Below are positions 41,047 through 54,930 of a DNA stretch of 64,000 nucleotides, one piece after another (the first letter of the stretch is position 1; every line of letters starts with the position of its first letter). The DNA lies in contig JAYXKI010000001.1 of NCBI GenBank assembly GCA_037892935.1, forward strand, positions 3,658,001 through 3,722,000, in the 5' to 3' direction. A program made the translations under genes and the position numbers. Origin of the DNA: Phlebopus portentosus. Taxonomy: Eukaryota > Basidiomycota > Agaricomycetes > Boletales > Boletinellaceae. The notes beneath the pieces are model-generated. The model was given only the letters and a program-made list of their open reading frames with translations. It was not told where the DNA came from and did no database searches.

Positions 41047-42216
41047 TTATCGTCTGTATGGCGAGCCGCTGCCGTTGAAGAACGAGTTGAAGCCCGGGTC
41101 AAAGCTGCTCGTGGGTGTATCGCACTGATCAACCTGGATAGGCAACCCGAAGATGTTGAAAAACGGCGTGGTCTCAACTTCGGAAGTAGAAGACTGAGGA
41201 TCCATTTTGTTTTTATTCCTGGTCTCAGAGCCAAACTGTTGACCAAAGAGAGTATAGGTCGTGCTGTTCGCTGGAAATCGGCTGCCGAAGCCAATGCGTG
41301 GTGCGGGCACCTTCGGAAAAAAATCAATATTAGCGATCAAAAAGGTTGAAAGAACCTCTCACCTGTTCGGGGTCGCTCGTCAATTGCGGTAGGCACAGAT
41401 GAGATGGACCGTCTCCTGGTGAATCCGCTGGTTGCTGAGAGGTTCCAGAGTAATGCCCGGCAACAGATGTAGTTTCGAAAAGGGACCTGCGAAGAGATTC
41501 GATGAAATCCTGACGAAAGTTCAGATCATTCTTATCAGATAAGTGAAAGCATGAAGTGCACGCACGTCACCATAATCATCCTCGTATGCACTGGTAGTTC
41601 CCGCCGGCTCAGTGGCATGCCGCTGGGTTTCGTGCTCGAATTGCTGAGGAAGAGGGGGCCTGTCGGCGGATGATTTGGCGGAATGGTTGGCATTCACAGC
41701 TGCTTTCTTTCGCGGTGACCGCTTGGAGCCAGTAAAAGACTTCTGCGATGGCGGAGATATTGGAGGAAAGAAGAAGACGCTAGAATCATCCTGGGGTACA
41801 TCAGAGCAAGAAGGAAGCCGAACCACCTCTCGACGCCGAGGTTGGTAACGGTACTCCGGATATTGCTCCGCATGTTTCTCCTTCACTTCATTGGCGCGCT
41901 CCATCCACTCGTTCTTCTGCGGCTCAGGCATGAGTCTCCAAAGCACGCCCGCCTCCCTGCTCAGCTCTCTATTGTCCCGGTTCCGGTTCTCCTTTTTTTT
42001 GCGATAATCGCTTGCAAAAAGGATGAAAGGATTGGCAGGCCGTCTTATGTGCTTGTCATCGCGTTTTCTTCTTCGAGAAGGTCCGGCTGAGCTGGGCTCT
42101 TGTTGATCATCGAACTGTGCATCTAGAAAGAAAGTGCTAGCAGTGTCGGTAGCTGGACTCTGAGAAGCGATGTAGGGAAGAAGATAGTTCGGGGCGAGCG
42201 GAGCGGAGCTCGGCAT
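41047..42216 (-). CDS. HMG-box (MATA_HMG-type) DNA-binding protein
   Basis: Three exons (42216-41566, 41509-41363, 41310-41047) give 353 codons plus stop. The HMG box lies at about residues 56-125: HIRRPANPFILFASDYRKKK, NRELSREAGVLWRLMPEPQK and EWMERANEVKEKHAEQYPEY, followed by a basic YRYQPRRR. RPxNPFILF-SDYR is the MATA-HMG style found in fungal mating and developmental regulators. Flanks are disordered, with basic KRSPRKKAA and a C-terminal part ending FNSFFNGSGSPYRR. No neighbouring homeodomain or pheromone genes are visible, so there is no evidence that this is a mating-type locus; basidiomycetes carry many such HMG genes. Downstream targets unknown. Confidence 0.85.
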
Positions 42217-43560
42217 CAGGTTCAGGATTGCGGAAAGGGAGTAAGGAATGGAAGACAGGTGAAGCGTAGGTGTCCAGGAACTGAGTATGAATGGGTCATC
42301 GAAATGGAACCAGGGTGTGGAAGAAAAAGACGCGTACGGAGGGAAAGCCCTAGCACATAGCCAGTCAAAGGCGCGAACGGAGTCAATTAATATTTACTTT
42401 TCGTCAGCCTCCCAACAGAAAAGAAACGCGATGAATGTAGTACGCGTTAAAAAGGAAAATGAAAACTTGACCCATTTCTCTTTATATGACACGCCTGGAG
42501 GACCTGCAAATCGATCTACACATTCCGGATCGAATTGCTTATGCAACTCTTTAAGCTTGTATGAAATGATTATACAAAGGACAGGATAGAAGCCTCGAGG
42601 CATCTGATCGGTATGCAACCTCATGCCCTTCCTATTGATCAACCCGATCATCCTCCGCCGATGTTAAACTTACTCGCAATTTGACGGGCTCTATTCCGAG
42701 GCAGCCCACCAAAGGAAGATAGCTTGACTCTCGAATCCGTTTGTAGAATCACTGCCAGAGGAAGTGGCGCGAGGAATCACAATTTTAATCCCTCCCCCCA
42801 CACAAGATTACGATGCTGTTTATCCGGTTCTGAAATGAAGTGAAGCTGGGTGCCATACTGAACACGAGGCAGACTTGGGAGGCTCAGTTCAGCTCTGGGC
42901 AAAAACAGCATGTTTCCAACGTGTTCGTAGATGAGCAATGGAAAACTATGAAATCGAGGAGCGAGTCGCCCACGCTAAGGCCCAAGGTATTTACTAAATT
43001 GGTTCTTCAGAAAAGGGACAAACTCGGTCGGCAGCCTGCAGCCTAACCGTAATATCAGACGTCATATTTGAGCAAGCATAGAAAGGAATTACCGCGCAGT
43101 TCTTGACGCCTATCTGAAATCATTCATTCACGTATCTGGCCAATCAACGATGAGAGGGGAAGCCGTTCGTTCTGTCAGACCAAGAATTTGAACTTGAAGG
43201 TGGCGTATCACGTGATTTTTCAATGTTGATAGAAGACTCAGTGTAGGCGCAAATGTTGACCAGGGTTGTTTCAAACTGTTTGGTCGTCGTTTCATTCAAT
43301 CGTGGAAAAGTAGTACGAAATGCGGGAAATCAGCTTCGAGAAGTCTTGGCGCGCATTCACTTCGACTCATTTTCTCCGCGTGTTCAAAGTCAAGTCGTTC
43401 GAGTCACTGATCAACAACCGACCGACGCGAAGGCGGGTCCGACGGCACCGCTCCCGACGCATCCCCGCCCCATAAATAGGCCCGGAGTTCGACGCGTCTT
43501 CGCAGCCACGTCCCTCTCAAGCAATCTCAGATTTGAACTCTTCTCTATATATAACTCGGA
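42217..43560. other. Divergent intergenic region, HMG / PARP
   Basis: 1.3 kb. No conserved protein segment found on either strand. CACGTGAT near 43208, GACGCGTC near 43488 and TATATATAA just before the PARP start are possible promoter parts. Confidence 0.5.
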
Positions 43561-46659
<3,099 letters not shown>

Positions 46660-46874
46660 TTTTTGGATATCCCGCAATTACGGATAGGAATGCAAGGACA
46701 CTGTCGCATTGGATTCGGTACCTGGAGTACCGGATGTCCAACAGTAAAGCCCAATTTAGTTGTACATGTATATCGTATGTAGCCGGTAATGCACAATATG
46801 GCTCTCTTCCACTTGAGTGTGAGTGATCCGGTAGGAGGTGTAGTGAAAGCAGATAATAATCGGTGTGAAAAGAA

Positions 46875-48813
46875 TCAGTTGGAGTGATCTGTCCGTAAGC
46901 GCTTCTCGCGGTGCCCATTTTCCAATGAATGGTCTCGTTCTCGTTCTCTGAAGCGATGTCTAGGTCGGTCGCGGCGATGATCTCGTCCGTTAGGTGACCG
47001 TGACCTCGAACGGCGTGAATACCTCTTATCGTTCGCGTCGCCGTCGCCGTCCCGATATCGGTCTCGGTCTCGGTCCCGCTCGGTATGGTCGGGATAATAT
47101 CTGTCGTCTCGTCGTCTGTCTTTGTATCTGTCATCTCGGCGGTCTGAGTATCGTTCACGATCCCTGTCGTCGTACTCGCGGCGTCGCGAGGGACTTCGAT
47201 CTCTATCTCTGTCCCTCCATGAGCGATCGTCACGATCACGTCCGTTATCCTGACCCCAGTTTCGCATCGGTTGGGCGCCGTTGGCGTTATTGGCTCCCGT
47301 GCCCGGAGGTCCACGGGTATTTGGGCAATCTACAAGTCGGAGGGTCCCTCAGTCCATTGATCCTCCGCAAAAAAGAAAAGAAAAGAAAAGAAAAGAAAAA
47401 AGATTCGTACATACCTTTCTTGAGATGAGGACCTCCGCAAAGGAAGCAACCTGCTCCTGCATTACCAGGTTTATTCGCACCCGGTTTGAGACTCACACCG
47501 CCAAATCCACCAGTCCCAACAGTAGTATCCTCATTGACCAGATGTGTCCACTTTGTTCTGCTGCGCTTCCCAAAGTCCCGCACTTGCATCACCTTGGGAA
47601 GTAATGAAACATCCATGGCGCTCTCCGTGGCCTCCGTATAATCGTGTTTCTTCAGAACCTCATCATCCTGGTGGAAGGCACCCTTGTGCCAGTACTTCTG
47701 AAGGAACTTTTGCTTGCCCTTCGATTTGGACTCGCGAGTTTCTTTGGCGTGTTCCAGATCCTCTTTAAGGCGCTGTTCTTCGGGTAGAGCGCGACGACGC
47801 TCAATTTCTTCGCGCTCTCGCTCCCGTGCGGCTTCCGCCTCTTTGTCTCGCTTGATGCGGCTAAGCTCGCGCAGACGCCATGCCTCGAATTCACCTTCAG
47901 GATCGAGTCCGTCTGCATCATCGACGTCAGGTGTTTCCTTCTCCTTCTCCTCTTTTGTAGAAATGTTAGAGCATAATCATAATGAATACGAATAGAACTT
48001 ACTTTCAGCCAGTTCTCGCCGAATACTCTCCGCAACCAAATCATGGCTCTGTTTCTTGCGTTCTTCCTCCTGGAGTCTTCTGCGTTCGAGAGCCTCTTCA
48101 CTGTCTTCAACCTCTTTTTCCTTTTCTAATACGGTTACGCGCCCTCGTCTGTTAAAATGATGTTTAGCGGAAATTCCGGTTTTCTCGAGGAGCACTCACT
48201 TTGGGACAAACACAGGTCTGAACATTGGCTTTGGTGGTTCCTCCTCCTCTTCTGAAGATGATTCGTATTCGCTTGACTAGACAGGAGCTTTCAGTATGAT
48301 ATAGAACTATAACTTGAGAGTACTTACCTCTTCCTCCGCTTCAGCTCCTGGCTTAGTAACAGACGGCTTTCCGTCGTCTTCCTCCTCTTCAGATTCCTCT
48401 TCAGATTCTACACCACAGTAATTTAGAAAGAGTATATTAACAAAGGCTTTCGATAACTTACCCTCCATTGCAGTTTTCCCCGATTCCTCCCTCCCAGCAA
48501 TTATGACTTTCCCATCCTTGATATCCACATCTTTAAGCGCAATATTCAATCTCGCTGACACCGTCTTCGTTTTCGTGCGCGTCGCAGTTTCTTGCCCTAC
48601 TTCATCCTCCTCTTCATCCTCAGCTCCTTCGACAGCCCCAAGAGGCATGTCGACATCTTCATCCCCGCCTTCGTCTTGCGCCTCGCCGAATTCGTCTTCC
48701 TCCTCAGATTCGCTGAGCTCCGCAACGCCCTTTGGAGCTTTTCCGCGCCAATATCGAGCGGCGGGCCTTGCAGGCCTCGGTGCCGCAGCCGGCTTTCGTA
48801 CTACGGTCGACAT
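46875..48813 (-). CDS. MFAP1: MFAP1-type spliceosomal protein with CCHC knuckle and RD/RS tail
   Basis: Six exons (48813-48462, 48407-48328, 48276-48200, 48148-48003, 47951-47415, 47329-46875) give 548 codons plus stop. MFAP1 is a B-complex splicing factor. Family signs: acidic repeats up front (ESEEESEEEEDDG, YESSSEEEEEPPKPMFRPVF), a long charged helix (EEALERRRLQEEERKKQSH, WRLRELSRIKRDKEAEAARE), and the C-terminal core KYWHKGAFHQDDEVLKKHDY with FGKRSRTKWTHLVNEDTT. Beyond the core comes a zinc knuckle (CFLCGGPHLKKDC) and about 140 residues rich in Arg, Asp and Ser (RDRDRSPSRRREYDDRDR), typical of SR-like splicing proteins but absent from animal MFAP1. An AAAAG microsatellite occupies the last intron. 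It shares a 170-bp bidirectional promoter with UMP1. Confidence 0.92.
47369..47403. repeat. AAAAG microsatellite in MFAP1 intron
   Basis: Four to five AAAAG units plus flanking A-runs, inside the final MFAP1 intron. Confidence 0.85.
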
Positions 48814-48983
48814 TTTAACCACAGTACCAGTGAAGCTGAAGGTTAAGTTTCAGCACAACTTCAATTCGGTATGTTCCGACTCAAGAAAGTGGTCTCGTCA
48901 CGTGCAAAATTCAGTTACGCGGTGACGCGCGTCGAGTCGCACTTGCGCATTCCCTTCATCCTTTGCTTTCTACTTCGCAAGCT
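48814..48983. promoter_or_regulatory. Bidirectional MFAP1/UMP1 promoter
   Basis: 170 bp between two start codons. It contains CACGTG (48899-48904) and, about 20 bp on, a GTGACGCGCGTCG block, again combining an E-box with an ACGCG core. Confidence 0.55.
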
Positions 48984-49621
48984 ATGGTATGATCCCTTGC
49001 TTCATGCGCTTGAGCAGAACAGCTAATAAAACTTGATTTAGGACTCTTTCCGCCTTGTTCCCAGTCCCGCAGACAGCGTCGCGTCGGTCCAGGATACTTC
49101 TAGTACCCTGGGTCTTCATGATAGTCTGCGATACGGTCCGCGCAACTTAGCGTCTGAAGCAAAGGCACGGAGTGATATCCAACATCGGCTCGAAAAGGTC
49201 CTTCTTTCCTTCGTTGATTATCGAATTATATTCTAATGCGTTAGTGGACAGTGGGAGGAGACTCAGGACAACCTCAAGCTTCAGTTACAGCGCGATCTGT
49301 ATGGCATGGGTGCTCCTATACGTTTGATGATGGAGCGCAAAATTACGTCGACTGTAAGTGAAGCCGAATTCTCTGAAATGTGACATCACGGATTGATCTA
49401 TATCTATTCGCTTAGAACATGCACATGCCTGCGCTTGCGCATTCGAATATTCATCTTGATATTCTCATGGGAAGAGACGAGATTCTCGACGTGCACGATG
49501 TATTCCAAAGTGCGGAGTTCCAATTGTCGTCTCTATGAAAGTACTCACAAAATGCACAGGCAGAGAAGAGGCACCTCCTTTGGATATTCATTCCGACATG
49601 GAACGCAAGTTGCGCATGTAA
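48984..49621 (+). CDS. UMP1: Ump1, proteasome maturation factor
   Basis: Five exons (48984-48986, 49042-49197, 49252-49353, 49416-49509, 49560-49621) give 138 codons plus stop, the usual length. Ump1/POMP is the chaperone that holds half-proteasomes and becomes the first substrate of the finished 20S core. Conserved blocks: LHDSLRYGPRNLASEA, DNLKLQLQRDLYGMGAPIRL, MMERKITSTNMHMPALAHSN and IHLDILMGRDEILDVHDVF, ending DIHSDMERKLRM. As in NPL4, exon 1 consists of the start codon alone, with the donor (GTATGA) immediately after it; the next exon begins DSFRLVPSPADS. Read-through of that first intron would not give a usable N-terminus. Confidence 0.96.
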
Positions 49622-49857
49622 TCATTTATACACCTATTCGTCTCTTGTACACTGCATATCCGCATCACATATTATTAGAACTCTTAAACAATATGCTTCT
49701 GAACGGACACGTTTCGATGCCTTACTGCCCAATGATAAATAAAGGTCTGTTGCGCTGTAAGCCTTCTGACTTGAAAGTCCGTCTAGGAACGTTTCTTGTA
49801 TATCAAACTTCGAACCAAAGCACCCACAGGTTTTCTTAGGGCGGAGTTATACTGCGG

Positions 49858-52199
49858 TCACTCCTCTCCGTTCTCATCATACACATACTCCGCATACACA
49901 GGCCTCCACGCTCGCTCACCAACCTTTGCGCGCACTTCCTCGGGACTCCACGCACATACCTCGTCTGCGGCGAGCCCTTCGTCAATCCCTCGTTGCACGA
50001 CTGCAACTGCGACTTCGAAATTCACTTTGGGCGCGTCGGAGAAATCTGGCAGGAGCGCGTCGTCTGGATCTTTGAGTGCCGGGGAGAGCGCTGCTAGACG
50101 TTGGGCACCTGCGATGATCATCCCGTCTGACAGTGTGCGTGTACGCGAGACGATTGCGCCCAGTCCGAGGCCTGGATAAATTAGCGCATCTGTTAACAAC
50201 ATGAATCAGATACTTCTCGACCGCAACATTCAGGATTCCACCTACTGTTGCATTCTGCGATTCTGGAAATGAATAAGATCAGCGCGGCATTCAAGGTCAT
50301 CGATCTATAATGATACGTACATGTAGTCCTTCCCATGAGGCATCTTTGCAGGTGGAAATGGACTGCCGGTAGCAATGAGCGCGCGGCCTCCGGTCCACTC
50401 GTTGGCCTTGTGCGGGTGCACTTCATGAAGTCTGCTCGGATTGCTGAGCGGGAAGATAATCGGACGTTCCACTGCATCTGCCATAGTGCGCACGACCTCT
50501 TCTGTGAATGCCCCGGCGACTGTCGATGTCCCAATGAGCACTGTTGGGTGGACTGCACGTACGACATCTAGCAGCCCGTATGATCCGAACTCATTCGTTT
50601 TCAGTTCTTGCACGTTGACATTGGAGGAACCAGCCCAGTTGTCGTCGTCCCTTGCGAATGGTTCTGTGCCCTCTCGGATTCGTTCACTTCCAAGGCTATT
50701 CTTAACGAGTCCAAAACGGTCGATAAGCCAGAACCTAGAGTTAGCTTCTTCCTCTGAGATATTGTCTGCAGTGACCATCGCATCTCGCAGTTGACGCGCA
50801 ATGCCCAATCCCGCTGAACCAGCGCCGAAGATAATAATGCGCTGATCGGCGAGCTTTGACTTTGTCACCCCAACAGCTGACATTAGAGCCGCAAGTGTGA
50901 CTGCGCCTGTGCCTTGCCTGATCAAGGGAATAATGTTACTTATACAATACTGGAATTGCTTGGAGGGACCTACACATCATCATTGAATACGGCATGCTTG
51001 TCTCTATAGAGACTCAACAGCCTCTGCGCGTTAGATACACCGAAGTCTTCGAAATGAAGAAGGCTATGTGGGAGATATTTACGAACGAGCTGCACAAACC
51101 TAAATGGACTTTAAACGCGGGGACAAGCGGAAATGAATTCCTATACTGACTTATCGATGAACTCGTCGTATTCCTTTCCACGGACTCTCCTGTTTTGCCA
51201 ACCCTTGAAGTTCCTTCAGTTAAGGCGAAGTGAATGGGGGGGATTTGCTACGTACGACATAAAGCGGATCCTTGAGGAGATCCTCGTTGTTTGTCCCAAC
51301 ATCGAGCGTGACAGGCAGCGATTTCCCCGGATCAACTCCTCCAATGAGTCTACGGAGGGATAGTTCACGTCATCAAAAGTGAGTAAGGTAGAAGGAGGTC
51401 ATACGTATAGACAACCGCCTTCGCCGTCGATATCTTGGAAAAGTTAGCTTTGTTTTGTTTGTTTGCTGTTCTAATCTGAAGAACTCACTCCAATTCCCTA
51501 TAATATTACTATGAGCAGGACTGACTCGCATGTAGGAAAGTGTACCTACCCCAACGCCTTGATCACCAATTCCTAGAATAGCTTCCGCATCCGAGCAGAC
51601 GACGAGATCGATATCGCGCCCTCGTACTTGCTCGAGGAAATCTTCCTCCATTGTATCTGCATTCGGGAATGTCAGATATAGACCTTCACTACGTCGGAAG
51701 AGATGTGAATATTGAGCGATCGCGTCTGCCTAGCGTTTCAATAGTTAATAAGAAAGTATATATATGCGCGACAAGAACCTACCTCAGTCGGTGTGTAGAT
51801 AATGGGCATGAGATCCTTCAAGTTTCTCTCAAGCATAGAATAGTAAAGAACGATATTCTGCTCCTTGAGACTCTGTAGAAAGGCATTCTTCTGGAGATCA
51901 TTATCAAGACTCGCGAGTTGGTCGTTCGCGCGAGCGCATTGCTGATCAAGCGTGTTCATAGTGTAAGGCAGACGTCCTGTAAGCCCGAACTGCTTGCGCT
52001 CCGGGACGTTGAATGCAGTGCCCTTGTTCCAGCGCGCGGAGTCAAGGAGAGCTTGTCCGCGCAGCCGTAGCTTCACGACTTGTGAGCCATTTGACTTGGA
52101 CATTGGCCTCGACCTCGATCTCGATCTTGACCGAGAGCGGCGGTGAACTTTGAATAGAGAGCTCAGACGACGAGAAGAGGAGAGTAAGGAAGGAGTCAT
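49858..52199 (-). CDS. MAE1: NAD(P)-dependent malic enzyme
   Basis: Ten exons (52199-51783, 51729-51550, 51497-51489, 51433-51405, 51349-51256, 51203-51151, 51099-50974, 50917-50321, 50262-50246, 50189-49858) give 617 codons plus stop. It decarboxylates malate to pyruvate with reduction of NAD(P). Motifs: SLKEQNIVLYYSMLERNLKD, IYTPTE-ADAIAQYS, VVCSDAEAILGIGDQGVG-GIG-ISTAKAVVYT, LDVGTNNEDLLKDPLYVG, FEDFGVSNAQRLL, FNDDVQGTGAVTLAALMSA, the dinucleotide loop IIFGAGSAGLGIARQL, and AECNNALIYPGLGLGAIVSR. The GIG motif comes from a 9-nt exon. The N-terminus (TPSLLSSSRRLSSLFKVHRR, then SRSRSRSRSRPM) is Arg/Ser-rich without acids, consistent with a mitochondrial presequence. Cofactor preference cannot be told by eye. 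Confidence 0.94.
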
Positions 52200-52543
52200 G
52201 AGGGCTTTACTCACACGTTGAATGAAGCTACGCACTTTATAGTCCTTGAGGAGACAGTCAGGCAGACGGGAGGTTCGGAGTAATGATTGTTTGATATGAA
52301 GATAACTGATCTTATATGACGTCGTTCTAATATTAGCTCATTCGGCCCGTGGGACGACTAGAAAAAGACGCGTCGCGTCGCGCGAATTCGAATTCTCTCT
52401 GGACGCGTTCATTACAAAGCAGGCTTGGCTTTCTTCGTCGGTCAAGACCACTTGCTATATAGTAGAGTAGTGTTACCGATGATGAGAACAAAATTGGCCC
52501 CTTCGACATTCACAGCCCAGAATACAGTATATTCAGAATAAGT
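52200..52543. other. Malic enzyme upstream / POL12 downstream region
   Basis: 344 bp. A GACGCGTCGCGTCGCGCG tract near 52371-52388 lies about 180 bp before the malic enzyme start. No gene. Confidence 0.5.
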
Positions 52544-54742
52544 CTACAGCTTCACTATCTCGCATCTTATTGCACGTCGCAGCTCCGAGCGAGGTGTGTC
52601 TGGTACTGAAATAGATGCATACGTTCCTTTCATGAGGAATGATGAATTCACGGCCCATGTCCCATCAACCATCTGCAGAACATAATTCACAAGATATTTT
52701 CATAGGATTTTAAGTCAGACGCGCCTTTGTAAATTGTTTGAGTTTGCTCGGGAGAAGGAGTACATCCGGTGCATGTTGGTGGGCCCTTTGATCGAGTCGC
52801 AGGCCATCGGAATGCGACACGTCGAGGTTGACTTCCGCGGACAGGTCTGTTGGGACAGGGAACAGTGGGTAAAAACTGTGGCCTTTGTCAGCATGCGTAA
52901 TTCATACAATGATCGAGCAGCAATAAGGAAAAGTGCTCGCCTACGCTGGCACAATAGCTGTCTGCACGAGTTTGTCAGAGGATCCGTTCCAGATGACTCC
53001 GGCGTCACAGGAGGCATGGGATCAACCACCGCCCCCCGTTGTGCATATTCCTGGTTTCGTATGTGGAAGAGAATGTCGACCGAAGTGCTCCCAAATGACA
53101 CGTCATTGATTGTAAATCGGCTAGGGTTTGGTATCAACTTTATTCTCTAAGACAAGAACTTGCATTAGTGCTGGAGCAATATTACACAGTCACACAAAGA
53201 AAAATGAACATACGGGATCGTTGAAAGGTACGTTATCGAGCTCGCACTGAGGATAAACAGGATGGTCGCTTAAGATATCACGGATGCTGGGTCCTAGGAG
53301 TATCAAGCTTTGAGGCGAAGCTTTCAGGAAACCCTCGAGTGGTTCCACAAAGCGACGCTTGAAAATCTTTGCTGGTATCTCTTCGACTTCACCAGATTTT
53401 ATGAGCGGGTGAGCTGCATCTATAAACGGGCCCAGCTTTGCTTGACAGGTTAATGTGATGGACTTTGTTGGGAGCTTTAAAGAGGTACATACCAGAAGCA
53501 GAACGGAAGGCGCGGAAGAGCGTAATTTTTCCATCAAGGCATTGAAGTACTTATACTCAAGATCAGCGTCAGCGGTGTATGGCCCGCATGCCATGGCCAT
53601 CGTAAATGCCTTGTGGTTAGGTGGCTCTGTCGAAGGACTCGGCATAGGCAGCTGGAATTGAAATGAGTTTGGGGCGGTAAACAGTGAACACAACTACAAA
53701 AGCTCACAGAAAGGATCTCTTCAACGGCAAAGAATCCTCCACCTCCGTTTCTGCCTCGAAGTGCCACGATTGATCCTGGGAAAAGGCCAATGCTGTTCGC
53801 ACCCTGTGGAGCACCTCGCAATTTCAAGCTAGAGCTGAAGCGCAAAGGCACGCGAGAGCCGGAACCCATCATACGCGAGGATTCAAGGAAAATAGCTCCT
53901 TCTGTGAGTTTTGCGGATGCGTTGGCGGAATCAGGATCGTTGCAGATTCGTCCAACCACTACGACATCCTCCTACAGCAGAATGAGCATTGTTTAGCAAG
54001 GAGTTTCGTGAAGGACAACGGCACCTCTGAAGTCGCAGATGGATCTCCGATATCATCGACATTATAGTGCTCTCGAACCAGCTCGCCGAATTCGTCTATT
54101 CGTTCATCAAGGACTATACGGGAAGAATTGAGTTGACGTATGCAATCTTGTGCTTCCGGACAAACTTTCGCTTTTCTCTGAAATCTTTTCATACATGTAT
54201 CGATCTTAAAGAGCTATGTTAGCATCAGTTCCGCAGGCCAAAACTACAACGACGCTCACATTTTCGTGTTCTCCTATCTTCTATGGGAATCTTGAACGAA
54301 ACGCTAGGAGCAGTCGTCACAGCCAGCTTTGCGTCCGATCCTGACCCTCGAGGGGCCTTTCGTACAAGATGAGCCAAGGCCAGTTGTCGACGTTGAGCAT
54401 TCATCTGCTCTTTCTGCTCTTTCAATCTCTTTGCCTTCACTTCATCGGCGAGCTTGATTTTGACCGACTCGGCATGAGCCGCTGTAAAGGTAGGTCGCTC
54501 AGCACCCAGTGCCGCATTGGAGGATCCGTACCGCAGCGACTCCCATATCCAAAAGAAATTATCCCCAGATACGTTATAGTCCTTGCAGATGCTAATACCT
54601 GGACGTCCGCGACGCGACGCGTCAATTGCTACAAAGGTTATAACGAATTGAAAGAACGCGTACATTCTGAAAGTAATTTCTCGTTATTCTCCAACTCTGG
54701 AATATTTCTTAGAAGCTCGGTGCGTGAACGTGCTTCTGTCAT
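52544..54742 (-). CDS. POL12: DNA polymerase alpha B subunit
   Basis: Ten exons (54742-54664, 54598-54260, 54204-54166, 54113-54025, 53971-53708, 53651-53493, 53435-53214, 53137-52945, 52882-52725, 52672-52544) sum to 556 codons plus stop. Pol12 is the regulatory subunit of the polymerase alpha-primase complex that starts Okazaki fragments. Recognisable parts: N-terminal helical region (CKDYNVSGDNFFWIWESLRY), YRYMYEKISEKSEILDERID, OB-fold region (VVVVGRICNDPDSANASAKL, NSIGLFPGSIVALRGRN), and the inactive phosphoesterase domain (FTMAMACGPYTADADLEYKY, LGPFIDAAHPLIKSGEVEEI, ILLGPSIRDILSDHPVYPQ, RHSFYPLFPVPTDLSAEVN). The last intron starts with GC (GCGCGT) instead of GT; without it the frame fails, with it MVDGTWAVNSSFLMKGTYAS joins cleanly. 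Divergent from NIC96 across 188 bp. Confidence 0.93.
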
Positions 54743-54930
54743 GCTTGAATGAGAGTTGCAATGCAATAAGAAATTGTAGTGGGTGAAAGTGTCCAGAGGC
54801 GCGACCGACGAGACGCGCCGTGAGTGATCAGTGATCTGATCTGGACGCGACACCCATGTCACGTGTACATAACTTCCTTTCAACGCAACGACCTTTTATT
54901 GAACAGTCTTGTTTTCTTCTTCTGACCACC
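54743..54930. promoter_or_regulatory. Bidirectional POL12/NIC96 promoter
   Basis: 188 bp. It holds AGACGCGCC, GGACGCGAC and CACGTG (54860-54865), the same pair of cores as other promoters here. In yeast POL12 is controlled by MBF through ACGCGT sites; a similar role is inference. Confidence 0.5.

Noticed and set aside
41047..42216. Mating-type locus, because of the MATA-type HMG box
   Set aside because: No homeodomain, pheromone or receptor genes nearby; many such HMG genes lie outside mating loci in basidiomycetes.
42394..42651. 85-codon minus-strand frame upstream of the HMG gene
   Set aside because: No family resemblance and no extension by plausible splicing.
54603..54663. Shorter first POL12 intron ending at the TTTGTAG site
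   Set aside because: It also keeps frame but inserts IDASRRGRP between the conserved LLSE and ISICKDY segments; the CAG acceptor at 54599-54601 gives the better family fit.
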